Under the pieces are notes generated by a model. It was not told the DNA's origin. It saw nothing but the letters and a program-made list of their open reading frames with translations, and ran no database searches. Below, piece after piece: positions 9,835 to 22,299 of a stretch of 64,000 nucleotides of DNA (position 1 is its first letter; each line of letters starts with the position of its first letter). Source of the DNA: Larix kaempferi (lineage: Eukaryota; Streptophyta; Pinopsida; Pinales; Pinaceae); NCBI GenBank assembly GCA_027924585.1, contig BSBM01001138.1, positions 14,868,501-14,932,500 of the forward strand. The letters run 5' to 3'. Both the position numbers and the translations under genes were made by a program.

Positions 9835-11234
9835 CTTTCTGGACAGACCTGGGTTTTCAGGATGCGCAGCAACAAACACCCCTTGGCGCACTGGCCCTCT
9901 CGGCAACAAGATGCGCAGCAGCCCGAAGTCTCACCCGAAGTGGCTATGGGGGGGCTAAGGAATCAGGCTTCCTTAACCTAGGCAATGTGGAGACTATAAT
10001 CTTCTCCCTTCTCTTCCGAAAGGATTCCTCATAGCGGAACATCTTACCCTTCTGCAGACCTTTCAGCGCAACAGCGCTGAAACTCTTACCAGCCTAGATG
10101 TGCGGTATCTCCGCACCTGCGAATGAGGCGTTACCCTCTACGTCTGACTACATATCATTCTTGTCCTTGCACCACAGTGCAGTAACACACTCCTCAAGCA
10201 CTGCAGCGATAGCGTTCTTGCAGGCCCCTTCGACGCTACACGAGTATAACTTCTAAGGGAGCTTCAAGAACTTACTTTACATATTCATTCATAAAGATAG
10301 CGAAACCTTCTTGTAAACATAGATAGTAAAACATAGACATGCATTCACGTAAAACATCACCATAACAACTAGAATTATGTGGTTCGCCTCCATGGGGAAA
10401 TCACATTCACGGGAACGGTATTCTATATTAACTCAAAATGGGAATTACACAGTACGTTGCGCACACAGCTGCAGCCTTATATCTTTCTGGGAAACTCCAT
10501 GCACACAGATGGGAGCCCTTCTCTTAGATCTATTCTCTTCTTCTACAGAGATTACATCGATTCAGACATCAACTTGGACTGTCTGTAAACTCAGAGACTA
10601 GCTCTACAGCTGTCCAAGACTAACTCTCTTACCTTCTAGCCAACTCATCTAACTTCTAACCTTCTTCCCTTTACAATTACACATATATATAGGTGGCCTT
10701 GAGGGTCGCACCTTTACAAAATTGTGGGCCTTTCCCAGCAGTAATCCCCAAAAACCCTAACCATGGACATGGCTAGGTGTACTGTAGGCGCCGCTTGCAG
10801 TCATGTCGCCGCTTCCTGCAGACTCCGTGATTTCCGGCGCAGATTGCGGGTATGGGCGTTGCTTCATCATTCACTGCTCCTTGTCCTTTGCCTTCAATGC
10901 TTTGTTCTGTTGCTCTTCCTTGGTCAAAGCAACCATAACTTCTGTACTTAGCCTTAATGAGGGTGGATGAGCCCTCTATTCAGTCGCTTCATTTATTGTG
11001 GTAGCTGAGCTTTCTACTCGGCCACATTCACTCTCCTTTGATGTGTGCGCGAGAGCTCCACGATTTTCGGCCCGTAATCTGCGCTGATCTCGTCCATCTG
11101 GCGCCGTACTGCGCACTGTTCACTTTTTCCCAAAATTGGTGCTTTTACTCAAAATTAGCATTTTTTCCCTTCAACACTTGTGCTTTTTCCTCAAAATTCG
11201 CAGCTTTACTATAGCTGCGACCTATGATCCAACA
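9666..11234 (-). repeat. 5' LTR of the Ty3/gypsy element
   Basis: The outer end reads CCAACA at 11229-11234 and the inner end TGTTGG at 9666-9671, a perfect 6-bp inverted terminus of the TG...CA type. Two bases inside the inner end lies a sequence resembling the tRNA-Asp primer site. A TATA-like stretch (CTATATATATG on the minus strand, about 10683-10693) would place transcription start near 10660. The inner boundary is ambiguous because the LTR-end/primer-site junction is repeated (also at 9746 and 9826), so the LTR could be about 1,410 to 1,570 bp. The second LTR, which would settle this, is off the left edge. Confidence 0.7.
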
Positions 11235-11511
11235 GGTTACTGGTTGTAAATTAAGCAAAAATGATGAATCCTTAGAAGTAGACCATACCTTGTACAAGTC
11301 AATGATTTGTAGCTTACAATATGTAATAGATACAAGACCATATGCAATGCAAGTTGTAGGTTTGGTTTCCATATTTCAGTCATCCCCAAAAGAAACACAT
11401 GTGGTTGCAATAAAAAGAATTCTCAGATATCTAAAAGGCACTATGGATTATGGATTATGGAAAATGGTATCCACCATTGCACCTCTACTTTGTAAGACCC
11501 AAGAGTGCTAG
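11235..11511 (+). pseudogene. Ty1/copia reverse transcriptase C-terminal fragment
   Basis: Translation gives VTGCKLSKNDESLEVD, LYKSMICSLQYVIDTRPYAM, FQSSPKETHVVAIKRI and LRYLKGTMDYGLW, which are the conserved C-terminal RT blocks of Ty1/copia elements. It starts immediately after the LTR end CCAACA (11229-11234) of the Ty3 element; the missing upstream RT should lie left of the window if the Ty3 element inserted here. After about 11490 the similarity fades. Confidence 0.85.
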
Positions 11512-13708
11512 CATAAGAATCTTGATAAATATTACCAATCGCCCTACCCAACCATATTGCACAATCTGGCACTGGTGATTACACAACGACCATTTGGCCC
11601 TTTACAACATCCTCTCTTGGAATGAATTCATCTCTAGGCTTGTTGCATATTGGTCCATCATAGAAATCCTGCAAAGTAGGAACATTTTCCTTCAAATAGG
11701 TATCCATAATTTCATGTTCATATCTTGTAGGTTCACTACTATGAATATCATGGCTTGTCGATGGCCAAAAGTTAGTTGCTAACTAATCAACACTCTTGAA
11801 GGGACTGTCCAAAGCTTTATATACAACCTCTTAATAATTTAACTTGGGACACCAAAACTATTCACCTCCCTTATCAATCCATCAATTCTAGAATGAAATA
11901 TATGTTTCAATTCCTTCTTTTTTTTTGTTAATGTCTAAAGGTCTTTTTTATTGCAGATTTAATAACCTAGGATTCCCCACTGGAAATTCTATGCTACCAT
12001 CTGGAAATGACCACCACAGATGAATAGGAGATGACCAAGCTTCATCCCAAAGTGATTCCCTCCATTGCATGACTGGAATGTTATCTATGAGATGAAATTT
12101 TAAAAAATGGTATTTTTTTTTCCTGGTGATTTTGACATTTCCATCCAAATGGTGGGGTTTCACAAAACTCACAAAATCATAAAGTTCATCAATTAGATAA
12201 GGGACATAGAAATTGTGTCACGTCCCCTCCTGTTGATCAGATGCAAGGGAGGAAACATGGCTAACATTTTAGGGCTTGTTTGTAATGAACTCAGCCCCGT
12301 TCATTTAATAGAATTCACAATAAATAAAAACTTATGTGTGCATATTCATACTCAATATAAACACAGTGGAAATAAACATTATCCACACACAACTACATCA
12401 TGCATTCAACACACCAATAACAGTCATCAAATTAAACATTGTAGAGCACAAAATTAACATAATTCAAACCACGGAGAATACTTATCTTTAAGATGAAACT
12501 ATACAACATCTGGCTATGTGAGAGAAACGTTCCACCCAACCATAGGTCTCCGTTCAGCCTGTATTCTTTCAGCTGAGAGACCACCCCCGAGCTGGGATGT
12601 GTATCCACTAAGGAGGAACTAGACATGCTCACTCACAGCCATGATCTCACACACACAATCATGCTAAGCCAACACATGGTTGGGTTTATCAAGCATGCAA
12701 GAGACAAATGAGGAGGATGCTAAGCCAGTGAGATCAACCACAGAGCTACAGACATCTCAACTAAACTCAAATAGTCATGGAACCGACAATACCTACCACA
12801 CCCAACACAAGGAAGGTCCTCTTCTTTGCTGCACAGTCCCTCAGGCGTCCCTTCCCTCCAGTGCTCTTCAAGGTGGGCATAGAAAGGTCCAGCTACTAAC
12901 TTTATTGAGATTCTAGCCTTCATTGGGTTTATCAAGCAATCCAATCCTCTGTTCAAACATTCACCCTTGGATTTTCACAATTCGGTGACCAAATAACTCA
13001 ATCCCATAATTGGATTTCTGGGATATAAAAACTGAGTTTTTCAATGTATTTCAGGGTATCTAATACTCTCAATTTCGCCCCAAGGTTCATATATATGGAT
13101 CCCCCATTGGATTTCACTGTCAATACCAAATTCAGGGCGTTTATGGCACTTCAAAACGTGGGTTATTTCACAGTTGCAATTTCTGGTTTTCCTCACTCTT
13201 GGGCATTCGTAATGGATGAAAACTGATGCTAGGATGTTCAACAATGGAATGAGAATGAATAAGAATGAATTCCCATGAGGTGGGGTGACTTTTGGTACAA
13301 GAAAAAAATATCCCATACATGCCATACGAATTTATGGGTTGCCCATGCTCTATTGAAGCTAAGGACTAATTTCTCAACAACTTTCTTACAACTGAATTAA
13401 ATGTCAGCAAGGAAAGTCAAATGGGTTCGCAAAATGACATTTGGAAGCCTATGGTTCAATCTCACAACCCCCTCACCACTCCCTATTGGAATATACATGG
13501 CCCCTTCTCATTAGTTGCTTCCATAGCCAGTTTTGGTATTTTATTGAAATATTAATATTTACATCCATTTACAATATTTCATGGCTTAATAGCACATGGG
13601 TAGTAAAATATCAACTACTTGCCTTTTTAATAAAATATGAGCATACACTAGCAGGGCCTTGGCCTTGAGCTCCATGCTAGGTAAACATATATCGCATGTA
13701 CACAATAT
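11512..13708. other. No gene recognised
   Basis: AT-rich sequence without a convincing coding region. Short ORFs up to about 95 codons show no familiar motif. A TGTCACGTCCCC stretch at 12216-12227 resembles the start of some plant LTRs, but I found no matching partner. Confidence 0.5.
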
Positions 13709-14983
13709 TCACATAAAAGCCAATATACCTAAAGGGTCAAAATTGGGGTACTGCAAATTGTAATCTTCACATGTCCTATACATATCTATATCCTTGCGCA
13801 TTAGCTTTACTGATAACCTTACATAAGTTCCATCTATGTCTTCATGGGTGTGTCCAACTAGGCGAAATCCAACTTCAACTATCTCGAACACTCTCTTTGC
13901 TGTTAAAAGAGATAAAAATGCAAATACAAAGCGATTTTTGTTATCGCCTGAACAATTATCCATTTGCAACAACAATATGGGTGGTAGTTTTTTATTTGGC
14001 ATGCATTGATTAGTACCATCAACACACAATATATCATGTTGCATTACATCTTGTATGTATATCACACACTTTTCATATGACTTTGATTGCAATATAGCAT
14101 CAGGCAATTGGTGCTTAGATTTTTTGCCTTTGTAGAGAAAATCATTGTATTTATCAACCACTGGTTCTTCAAGACTCTTCAAGCATTTAGTCAGGGATGT
14201 CACAGTGAAATTCGATCCCATCACTAAAAATGAGAGGCTGAAATGGAAAAACCCCTAGTCTTGTGTCCATGAGTCAAAATTCTAGTCAATGATATGGGAA
14301 GATTCATAACATTACTAAAATAATTTTCCTTCTTACCCATCCTTGGAATGGAAGTCTTTGATTTATCCATTTTGTCATGAACAATACTCAGAAAATTTTT
14401 TGGATTTTTTTGTGAAGCTAATCTATGAGAATAATATACTTGGCAACAACTTGCGATATATTTATTATGAGCTTCCTGATGTCCTCGCAACCTTTCCACC
14501 TTAGCAGTATCATTGGTCCCCTTAAGCCTATCATGTATTGTAATGCACTCATCACACCTTGCAAAGAAATTTGATTTAGAAATTTTAACATCTCGAAAAT
14601 CTTCTCTCATCACCATGCGAAAGGAGGATTGTGATATTGGAGGAAAATTAATACTTTTGATTTCTTCTTTTGCCATTTTTCGCAGCAAACCATGGGATAT
14701 TAGATGACAATAATTTCAAGGTTGTCTGTGTTCCATCTTCACTAATTAATCATGTAAGATGTGGAGATTTTTTTGAATTCTCTTCTACAATTTTATTAAC
14801 AGTAGCTACCAGTGCAACAGTGTTCACCCTAGATTTTTCCAAGCTACTGTTACCATGCACAACTCTCACATCACCATTCAAGAACATGTTTTTATAATTG
14901 TAGAAAGTGCTCCTTTTTATCCCATGGCATTTATACCATGCATTTTGACAGATGTCTATTGTGTATAATCTCATTGTAAACAT
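13709..14983 (-). pseudogene. DUF7869-type transposase-like gene, decayed
   Basis: Three consecutive minus-strand segments carry the motif order of this family. First (14983-14750): CQNAWYKCHGIKRSTFYNY followed by VVHGN. Second (14688-14224): FFARCDECITIHDRLKG, then HNKYI and a DKMDKSKTSIPRM box. Third (14224-13709): LPPILLLQMDNCSGDNKN, FVFAFLSLLTA, VGFRLVGHTHEDIDGTY, the signature DNC...ENKN / GHTHEDID pattern of DUF7869 (an RNase H-like fold, by recall). There is an in-frame TGA at 14750, a frameshift near 14680 and another near 14225. Related domains occur in mobile-element proteins; a role as a transposase is likely but not shown. Confidence 0.65.
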
Positions 14984-15121
14984 GCTTCTTTTTCTCTCAT
15001 CTCCTTATTTGGACACAAGAGCATTTGATCCCATAGAATTTATAACATACTTTCTTATTGAATTTCCATTCATACTATGAAATTTATTCACACATTCAAA
15101 TATCGATTGAAGTGAAATTTT

Positions 15122-16220
15122 TTACATACAAATATTTGAGCAACAATGTTCAGTGAATGTTTTTGAAAGGAATGTACCCTGATCAATTCCAAGCCTGTAA
15201 GGTACCGATCTTGAATTTCTTTCAGAAATTTTAGTTCCAGCTTTCCGCTTTATGGAATTGTATGGCCTTGTTCCATTACCTTTAACACCTGTATATTCAC
15301 AAAGGGGAGTACCTAGAAGGACCATCTGTAAAGGACATTCTTCAAAAATATTCCAAATGTTGACCATGTCTTCGTCTGTGTTCTTTTTTAGAATAACATC
15401 CAAAGGAACATCATTGAGGTCAAGCAAATTGTTTGCAATCCATCTTACAAGAGAGCCTTCAAATACACCACAATCCTCGCAATTACAGAAGACTTTATGA
15501 ACTAAAATACCAAATTCACCAACATCTAGTGGTTTGAATTGTACAATGTCTCCTTCAAAAAAAATTGACACTATTCCCCTTTGCAACATAATGTGGCTTT
15601 AAAGAACATTGATGTATCAAATTAACTTTCTCTCCCGCAAACTTGATATTGTGATTTTCTCTTAATACTTTCAAAGCAGTTTCATATTGATTATTGTTGA
15701 AATTGATTTCAACAAAAAGCAATGTTTCCATATTAAAATCTATGATTCTTTTAATCGTCCATACAACAAAACCTCCACTGCTTAACCCTGGACAACATGC
15801 CATACAAGAAAATGGCACTTCATCCACCAGAATACCAAAGGATAAGTCACCCAAAAACGTTCCCCCAACAAAATCAGTCCCACTCACATTTGTTACAAAA
15901 CCTATGGAAATGCAATCCTTGCATTATGAACACTCATGTAACAACTTAACTTTTCTCATAATAAAATAATATTTATTCTTAGTTGTTATGATATGTTATA
16001 AATTCATCGAAGTAGAAGTTGGTATATCATTCAACTCATTTTCGTGAAGAGAAGATCCAATGTGGTTAACAATCTCAGATGCAGGCCATTGAATATAACC
16101 ACCAACTGCCTCTGACAACGCATCTGCACCTTCTGATGGATAGGGAAATTGAAGATTTGCATTTGAATTCTTGGTAACGTTTACAATGAGACACCCATCA
16201 TGCATGTTGATATTATGCAA
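15122..16220 (-). pseudogene. Upstream ORFs next to the DUF7869-type gene, function unknown
   Basis: Three minus-strand pieces: 16220-15996 (contains EAVGGYIQWPASEIVNH, an N-terminal style often seen in plant transposase-like proteins), 15887-15555 (VPFSCMACCPG, GFVVWTIKRII) and 15589-15122 (FEGDIVQFKPL, CNCEDCGVFEG, LVRWIANNLL). The second and third appear to be one protein split by a frameshift near 15570; both halves carry a cysteine-pair motif followed by an I/V-W-I-I pattern, suggesting an internal repeat. They sit just upstream of, and on the same strand as, the DUF7869-type segments and probably belong to the same decayed gene or element. Confidence 0.4.
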
Positions 16221-16280
16221 TATTTTTCTTTATGGAAAAGAGATTCCTTCATCAACTTTCAATCCATTCAAAAGGAGGTC

Positions 16281-16398
16281 CACACATTGTTGAGAACCAA
16301 AATCCATTTCGGAAGCGATTTCTGAAATATAAACAACATGACACATTGCTGAGAACCAAAATCCATTTCCGAAGCGATTTATGAAATATAAAATAATA
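16281..16398. repeat. 59-bp tandem duplication
   Basis: The block beginning ACATTGTTGAGAACC (16284) recurs 59 bases later as ACATTGCTGAGAACC (16343), each followed by CAAAATCCATTTC, AAGCGATTT and TGAAATATAAA. Two copies, a few mismatches. Confidence 0.85.
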
Positions 16399-16477
16399 GG
16401 AGCACATTAAAATTAATATTTATTTTAGACAAAGAATATTTTTTCCACTAGTATATATTATCAAATAAGTCAATAAG

Positions 16478-18935
16478 AAGGGGCGACCGACCCTTCGTTT
16501 ACGAGAGAAATGTAAAAATATTTAATCTACAATGTCTAGGCCAACAATTACCAAATTTTGACTTTCGCTGTAAATAGTAGGGATCCAGACATCAGCTAAG
16601 TTATAACATATAAAAAATGTTTGTCCCGACTTCCGTTTTTCAACAAGAAGGATCAGACACCCATTCGTTTAGTATATAATTGTGAACACCTATATCCATA
16701 ATGGAGAACACAAGAAGGATCGACCGACCCTTGTTGCAGTCGAGAACTATTATGAGAAGAATACTGAGAAGAAGAAGGCTCAGCCGACCCTTCATATATG
16801 AGGGAATTGTAAAAATATTCAACTTATGAAGGCTAGGCCGTCAATTGATGTATATCCAAAATGGTGAAATCTGGAAGAATACTTAGCACAAGAAAGGTCG
16901 ACCGACCCATCATTTACGAGAGAAATGTAAAAATATTTAATCTACAAAGTCTAGGTCGACAATTCCCAACTTCCGACTTCCACTGTAAATAGTAGGGATC
17001 CAGACATCATCTAAGTTATAATATAATTATTTTTTTGTCCCACCTCCGTTTTCTGACAAGAAATATCGGTCGCCCCTTGTTTAGTAGATAATTGTGAACA
17101 CCTATATCCAACAATTCCCTATATCCAGAATGGGAAACACAAGAAAGATCAACTGACCCTTCTTGTAGTCTATTAATATTATGAAAATATTACTTGGCAG
17201 AAGAAGGGTTGGCCGACCCCTCATTTATGAGGGAATTGTAAAAATATTCAACCTACGAAGGCTAGGCCGTCAATTCATATATATCCAAAATGGTGAAAAC
17301 TGGAAGAATAATGAGAATAAGAAGGATTGAACGACCCTTCTTTTAGTCTAGAACTATTATGAAAATAATATTGAGCATAAGAAGGATCAACCTCCCCTTC
17401 AATTATGAAGGAATTGTAAAAATATTCAACCTACGAAGGCTAGGTCGTCAACTCATGTATATGTAGAATGGTGAACACTGGAAGAATAATGAGCACAAGA
17501 AGGGTCAGACAACCCTTCTTTTATGAGAGAGATGTAAAAATATTAAATCTATGAAGGCTAGGATGACAATTCCTGAATTCTGACTTCCGCTCTAAATGGT
17601 AGGGATCTAGACATAAGCTAAGTTATAACATATAAAAAATGTTTGTCCCGACTTCCGTTTTCCAACAAGAAGTATCGGTCGCCCCTCCGTTTAGTACATA
17701 ATGGTGAACACCTATATCCAACAATTCCCTATATCTATAATGGAGAACACAAGAAGGATCGACCGACCCTTCTTGCAGTCTAGAACTATTATGAAAAGAA
17801 TAATGGGCAGAAGAAGGGTCAGCTGCCCCTTGATTTATGAGGGAATTGTTAAAATATTCAATCTACTAAGGATAGCACGTCAATTCATGTATATCCAAAA
17901 TGGTAAACACTAGAATAATACTGAGCACAAGAAGTGTCATCTGACCCTTCATTTACAAGAGATGTAAAAATATTTAATATATGAAGGCTAGGATGATGAT
18001 TCCCAACTTCTGACTTACTCTGTAAATAGTAGGTACCCGAACATCAGCTAAGTTATAACATATAACAAATGTTTGTCCTGACTTCTGTTTTCCGACAAGA
18101 AGGATCGGCCTTCCATTCGCTTAGTAGATAATTGTGAACACCTATATCCAACAATTCACCTATATTGAGACTGGAAAACACAAGAAGGATCGAACAAACC
18201 TTCTTGCAGTATAAAACTATTATGAAAAGAAAATTGGGCAGAAGAAGGGTTCGACGCCCCTTCATTTATGAGGAAATTGTAAAAATAGAACAACTTGAAG
18301 AAAGAGCGACCGCTCTTTCTCTTAGAATATTTTCACTTGCCAGCAAATTGTGCGAAGCAATGTTCCTATGAAATTTGTGTTTAGAGTGCTGATATCTACT
18401 CTACGCACTCCTAAAATCCATAACTAGAGGAAGGGTTGGCCAACCCTTCATTTACAAGATAAATGTAAAAATATTTAATCTACGAAGGCTAGGCCAACAA
18501 TTCCCGACTTCCAACTTCTGCTGTAAATAGTAGGGACCCAGACATCAGCTAAGTTATAACATATACAAAATCTTTGTCCCAACTTCCAATTTTCGACAAG
18601 AAGGATCGACCGCCCCTTCGTTTAGTAGATAATTGTGAACACCTATATCCAACAATTCACCCATATCCAGAATGGAAAACACAAGAAGGATCGACCGACC
18701 CTTCTTGCAATAAAAAACTATTATGAAAAGAATATTGGGTATAAGAAGGGTCGGTCGCCCCTTCATTTATGAGGGAATTGTAAAAATAGAACAACTTGAA
18801 GAAAGAGAGGTCACTCTTTCTTTGAGGATATTTCCATTTTCCAGCAAATTGTGCGAAGCAATGTTCCTATGAAATTTGTGTTGAGAGTGTCGATATATAC
18901 TTTCCCCCCTCCTAAAGTCTGTCAGGTTTTATCAA
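16478..18935. repeat. Satellite-like array punctuated by short palindromes
   Basis: Five diverged monomers are marked by TTATAACATA at about 16601, 17016 (TTATAATATA), 17623, 18053 and 18555, so spacing varies from 415 to 607 bp. Within them a ~20-bp near-palindrome of the type AGAAGGRTCGRCCGACCCTTC recurs about 22 times, followed alternately by TTGCAGT, ATTTATGAG or GTTTAG. The last two units (ending about 18420 and 18920) are longest and most alike, ~503 bp apart, and add a tail with GCAAATTGTGCGAAGCAATG. Short ORFs here are chance products of the repeat. Confidence 0.85.
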
Positions 18936-19871
18936 AAATGATTATTTTTTTCTTTATTTGTTGCGAATGATATCCAATATAACAATTTGGCCAAGACTAA
19001 CTACCACCATGAAACAAGAAAGGGTAAGGTTTTAAAAGAGAATGACCCATTCGTATTTGTGAAGGGACCATATTCAATACCCTTAGTGTGGAGTCCCCGT
19101 GTTGATTAGGTGAACATATGTGTTAATAAACCCTACAAATCAACATCACACTAATAGACAAGCATGAGTGGTAGCATATGTCAGGCCCAACACCAGCCAC
19201 TCATCATTCGGCAGTTAACTGATTAAAGAAATAATAAACAATGGAAGAAAAAAGTGTAAAGTAGATCAAGCAAAGTTGAACATGGAATCTATTGATAAAT
19301 GTTATACACCAGTAAGATGTGGCCATGGATAGAAGAGAACCTATATTCAACACACCTAGCATCGCTTGTGATATTAAGGCACACAAAGAAAAAAATTCTT
19401 GCGCACATTGGGGGTTCATCATACCCACATACATACGAAACGTATTCTTACCTTAAATGACTTCTCCTTCCATTTGGAAGATCAATTTCCCCATTATCAT
19501 TTTAGGGAGGATGCATGGAGATCCCCCCACTCTTAGAAAACTATTCACAGGATTGAGCATATAGGACCCTCATGGGTGCATGAATATTAAGTGGAAATGG
19601 AATTAGGCGAAACATGTAGCAAAGACATTCACCATATCAAATAAAAGGAGAGAAAAGAATGCAAAAACAATGTTAGAGTGCGATAGTGTGACAACGAGTA
19701 TGATCTCAACATGTAGAGAATGTATGACATACATGCCTTCAATCTTCAATCCAAGTTTATATTATGACATACATGCCATCGTGTATAGACCCTCACTTTC
19801 ACAATAAAATCCATTTGAATTTAATGTAATGTCATTTTCCTCCAACTGTATTATTTCTCCCAATCATCATT
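18936..19871. other. No gene recognised; possibly copia internal remnant
   Basis: AT-rich, no coding similarity seen. Because it ends in a polypurine tract and LTR (19872 onward), part of it may be the decayed interior of that element. Confidence 0.4.
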
Positions 19872-20418
19872 AAGGAGAGTGTTGGAATATGTAAGGATTA
19901 CTTGTGTGGTATTGTTGGTGAGATATCATTAAAAGGCATAAAAAACTCTAATATTGTAAAATAGAGTTATCTCACATGCATCATGTAATAAAATATTTTA
20001 TACCATTATTTATATAAGAGATGTGGAAATCTATTTATCCCACATGTGTTATGGGACGTAATTGTTCCATACCTCTAGCTATATAATAGAGGCGAAAGAG
20101 GCTCATTAAACATATGATATTATTGTGTCATTGTGACATAAAGTGAAGATGGAGAGTGATGCGATGCATATGTCAGGATGCCACATACTATAAGATGGAT
20201 ATTTCTGAAGAATAAATCAGATCTACCCTTCCCATAGATGTTTCCTTATTTGAGGTTTTACTAGATATATCTAGTGTATCATTCCTTTCTCTTGTCTCAT
20301 GTTTCTTACATGATTATTTGTTGCTTTATATAGATAGAAGTCTAGACTAGTGGATTCTTGCTTTGCATGTTAGCAAATGTATTGTTGTATGTTAATGTGT
20401 ACTCTCAATATTCTAACA
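19872..20418 (+). repeat. Copia-like 3' LTR with polypurine tract
   Basis: AAGGAGAG (19872-19879) directly precedes TGTTGGAATATGTAAG; the sequence closes with AATATTCTAACA ending at 20418, so the ends are inverted (TGTTGGAATA / TATTCTAACA). About 539 bp. A TATA-like TATATAATAGAGG lies near 20081. No second LTR was found and the flanks do not show a 5-bp direct repeat, so this is the 3' end of a truncated element. Confidence 0.6.
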
Positions 20419-21607
20419 TTTGAAACCACTAGAGATAGAGATGACTCCACATAAGCAACTATGTTTCACGTAAGGATCTTTTGAAGCGCATCATCATTTT
20501 TACAATGGGTTTGAGGTCAAGTTCAATACTGGCATTGGATTAGATATCATTCGCAAAGGTCATTTTCAACAAGTTCGACTTTGAAGGGCCCTATTTTTTT
20601 TCAAGTGGTAGAAGATAATATCTTGAACAATAGAGCCCTATATGTTTCAAGACACATTTATGAAAACCATTTAAAATTCAATAAGGAAATATCCCATGTT
20701 GCAAATGTTGGAGTAGAGTAACAAAATATATGCTTAGAATTGGGTTTCGGCTGCATTGAGAAAAGTATTCACTATATGTTTAATAGATAGTGGGGTGGAA
20801 CACCATGAATTCCTAGGAATTGGATATTGCAAATTGAAATGCTTTAAATATTCAAAATGATGAAATAAACTCGCTTGTAAATTAATTAAGCACTAGGACA
20901 TTAATTTCTAATCTTGGATATCTAGCAAATTCAAAGAGAACGTTTATCATTTCATTTTTCACATTTCCAGTCACCATCACAAAGACAACTATGGGTATTT
21001 TGGTCCACCGTGTTATAGGATCCATAACTTTTTTTTCTCTTGTGCCCATTAAGTTAACAAACCAAAAAATTCTTCTGAGAATGCTCTAGCTTCCTGATAA
21101 AGACAAAATGTTTTGGCTACCCCTCGGGCTTCTTTAAATGTAAGGTGCAGGAAATAGAAAAATATCATCAACCACACCAGAGGTAAAGAAGGTACTACTA
21201 GGTTCCTTTTATTTTTTCTTTTTTTTGATTATCAGTCATCAAAGAACCTAATAGTGCAGATATGGAAGGTAAGAATACTTCCAGGTGCATCCACTAGAGT
21301 AAAGGAAGAGTGTCCTTGCTTTGGAGGTATGTTCTATTTTCCTACATGGTTTTCATTCTTATATGTATATTTTAAAGACTAACATCTTCATGTATGCAGG
21401 TTACCTTCATGAAACTATGAGCATGGAGTATTTAGGTTGTCTGGGTTTCACCCAACTAAACTTGGAACATTAAGAGAGGTATAGAGTCTCAAAAACCTCA
21501 TATTCTCAAGAGTCTAAATCTGGTGACTACTGCTTGTATTGGTGACTGTTAAATTCCAATTTTTAATAATAAAAAAACCTTTTGGGCATACCTCCATCCT
21601 TATTTCA
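20419..21607. other. No gene recognised
   Basis: AT-rich non-coding sequence with no ORF or repeat that I can identify. It lies between a copia-like LTR and the next Ty3/gypsy element. Confidence 0.5.
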
Positions 21608-21612
21608 TTTGT

Positions 21613-22299
21613 TGATCTAGATTTATGTGAGAATGAAATGAAAGAGAATATATAGAACCATATACAAAAATATATTGCAAGGAACACAATTATACAATAA
21701 ATTCATACTATATTAAATGAATGAAACAAAACTGACTATAAAATAAAGGCATCTAGAATGGTGGTAGCTATATCTCTGAGAAGAGATGTGGTGGCTATGC
21801 TCATTTGAGACAAGTTGATTACAAAAGGAGGACGAAGGGATTTTTATCATAGGCATGAGTAAGAAAACCCTAACATCCAAAAAATAACCCTAGGAGATGA
21901 TCTGTAAAAAGGTTTTTGGGTCCTGAGGTGGTTAGTTGAGGTGTCAACTTCTTGAGGGAATAACTTTTGCATATGATCTGTCTTTATGGGGTTCGATAGA
22001 TTATTAGAAAGGTTTAGATGAGAAGTACACATTTCTCCCATATAGTCCTATCTCAGGATATGACTAGACAGTGGCATCGCCAACAAATGTCGTTTAGGGC
22101 CTCAAAATGACCCTAGAAGTTTTGGACATGAAAATTCGTAAAAACTACCAAAATGGAAAAATTGTCCTGAGCTCATGGAATAGGTGGGTGGCCACTGATA
22201 TCCATCTAGAGGATTCCTCTGACCTGAAAAAATACCAAACTAGAAAATCTATTTTGAGCTAGTGGAATAGGTGGGTGTCCATAGATACCATTTGGATAA
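21613..22299 (-). repeat. 3' LTR of the short Ty3/gypsy element
   Basis: Starts TGATCTAGATTTATG and ends CCATTTGGATAA next to the C-rich (minus-strand G-rich) tract. It aligns over its whole length with 24343-25030 with frequent substitutions, so insertion is old. Confidence 0.85.

Larger units (their letters stand above)
1..11234 (-). mobile_element. Ty3/gypsy LTR retrotransposon, degenerate, 3' end outside window
   Basis: Read on the minus strand: LTR (11234-9666), tRNA-Asp-like primer site (~9650-9663), gag with zinc knuckles, protease, a second gag-like domain, RT, RNase H and integrase in one frame down to 2933, then a 670-bp spacer and two more ORFs reaching the window edge. The 3' LTR is not in the window, so age from LTR divergence cannot be read. 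Protease-RT-RNase H-integrase order is that of Ty3/gypsy; the protease motif DLG and the extra 3' ORFs recall the Athila/Tat group, but the lineage is an inference. The element has many in-frame stop codons and cannot be autonomous. It is more than 11.2 kb long. Confidence 0.9.

Noticed and set aside
12216-12227. Possible LTR start TGTCACGTCCCC
   Set aside because: No matching partner end, primer site or duplicate found within reach.
19204-19434. 76-codon minus-strand ORF with hydrophobic residues
   Set aside because: No similarity and no supporting context; likely chance.
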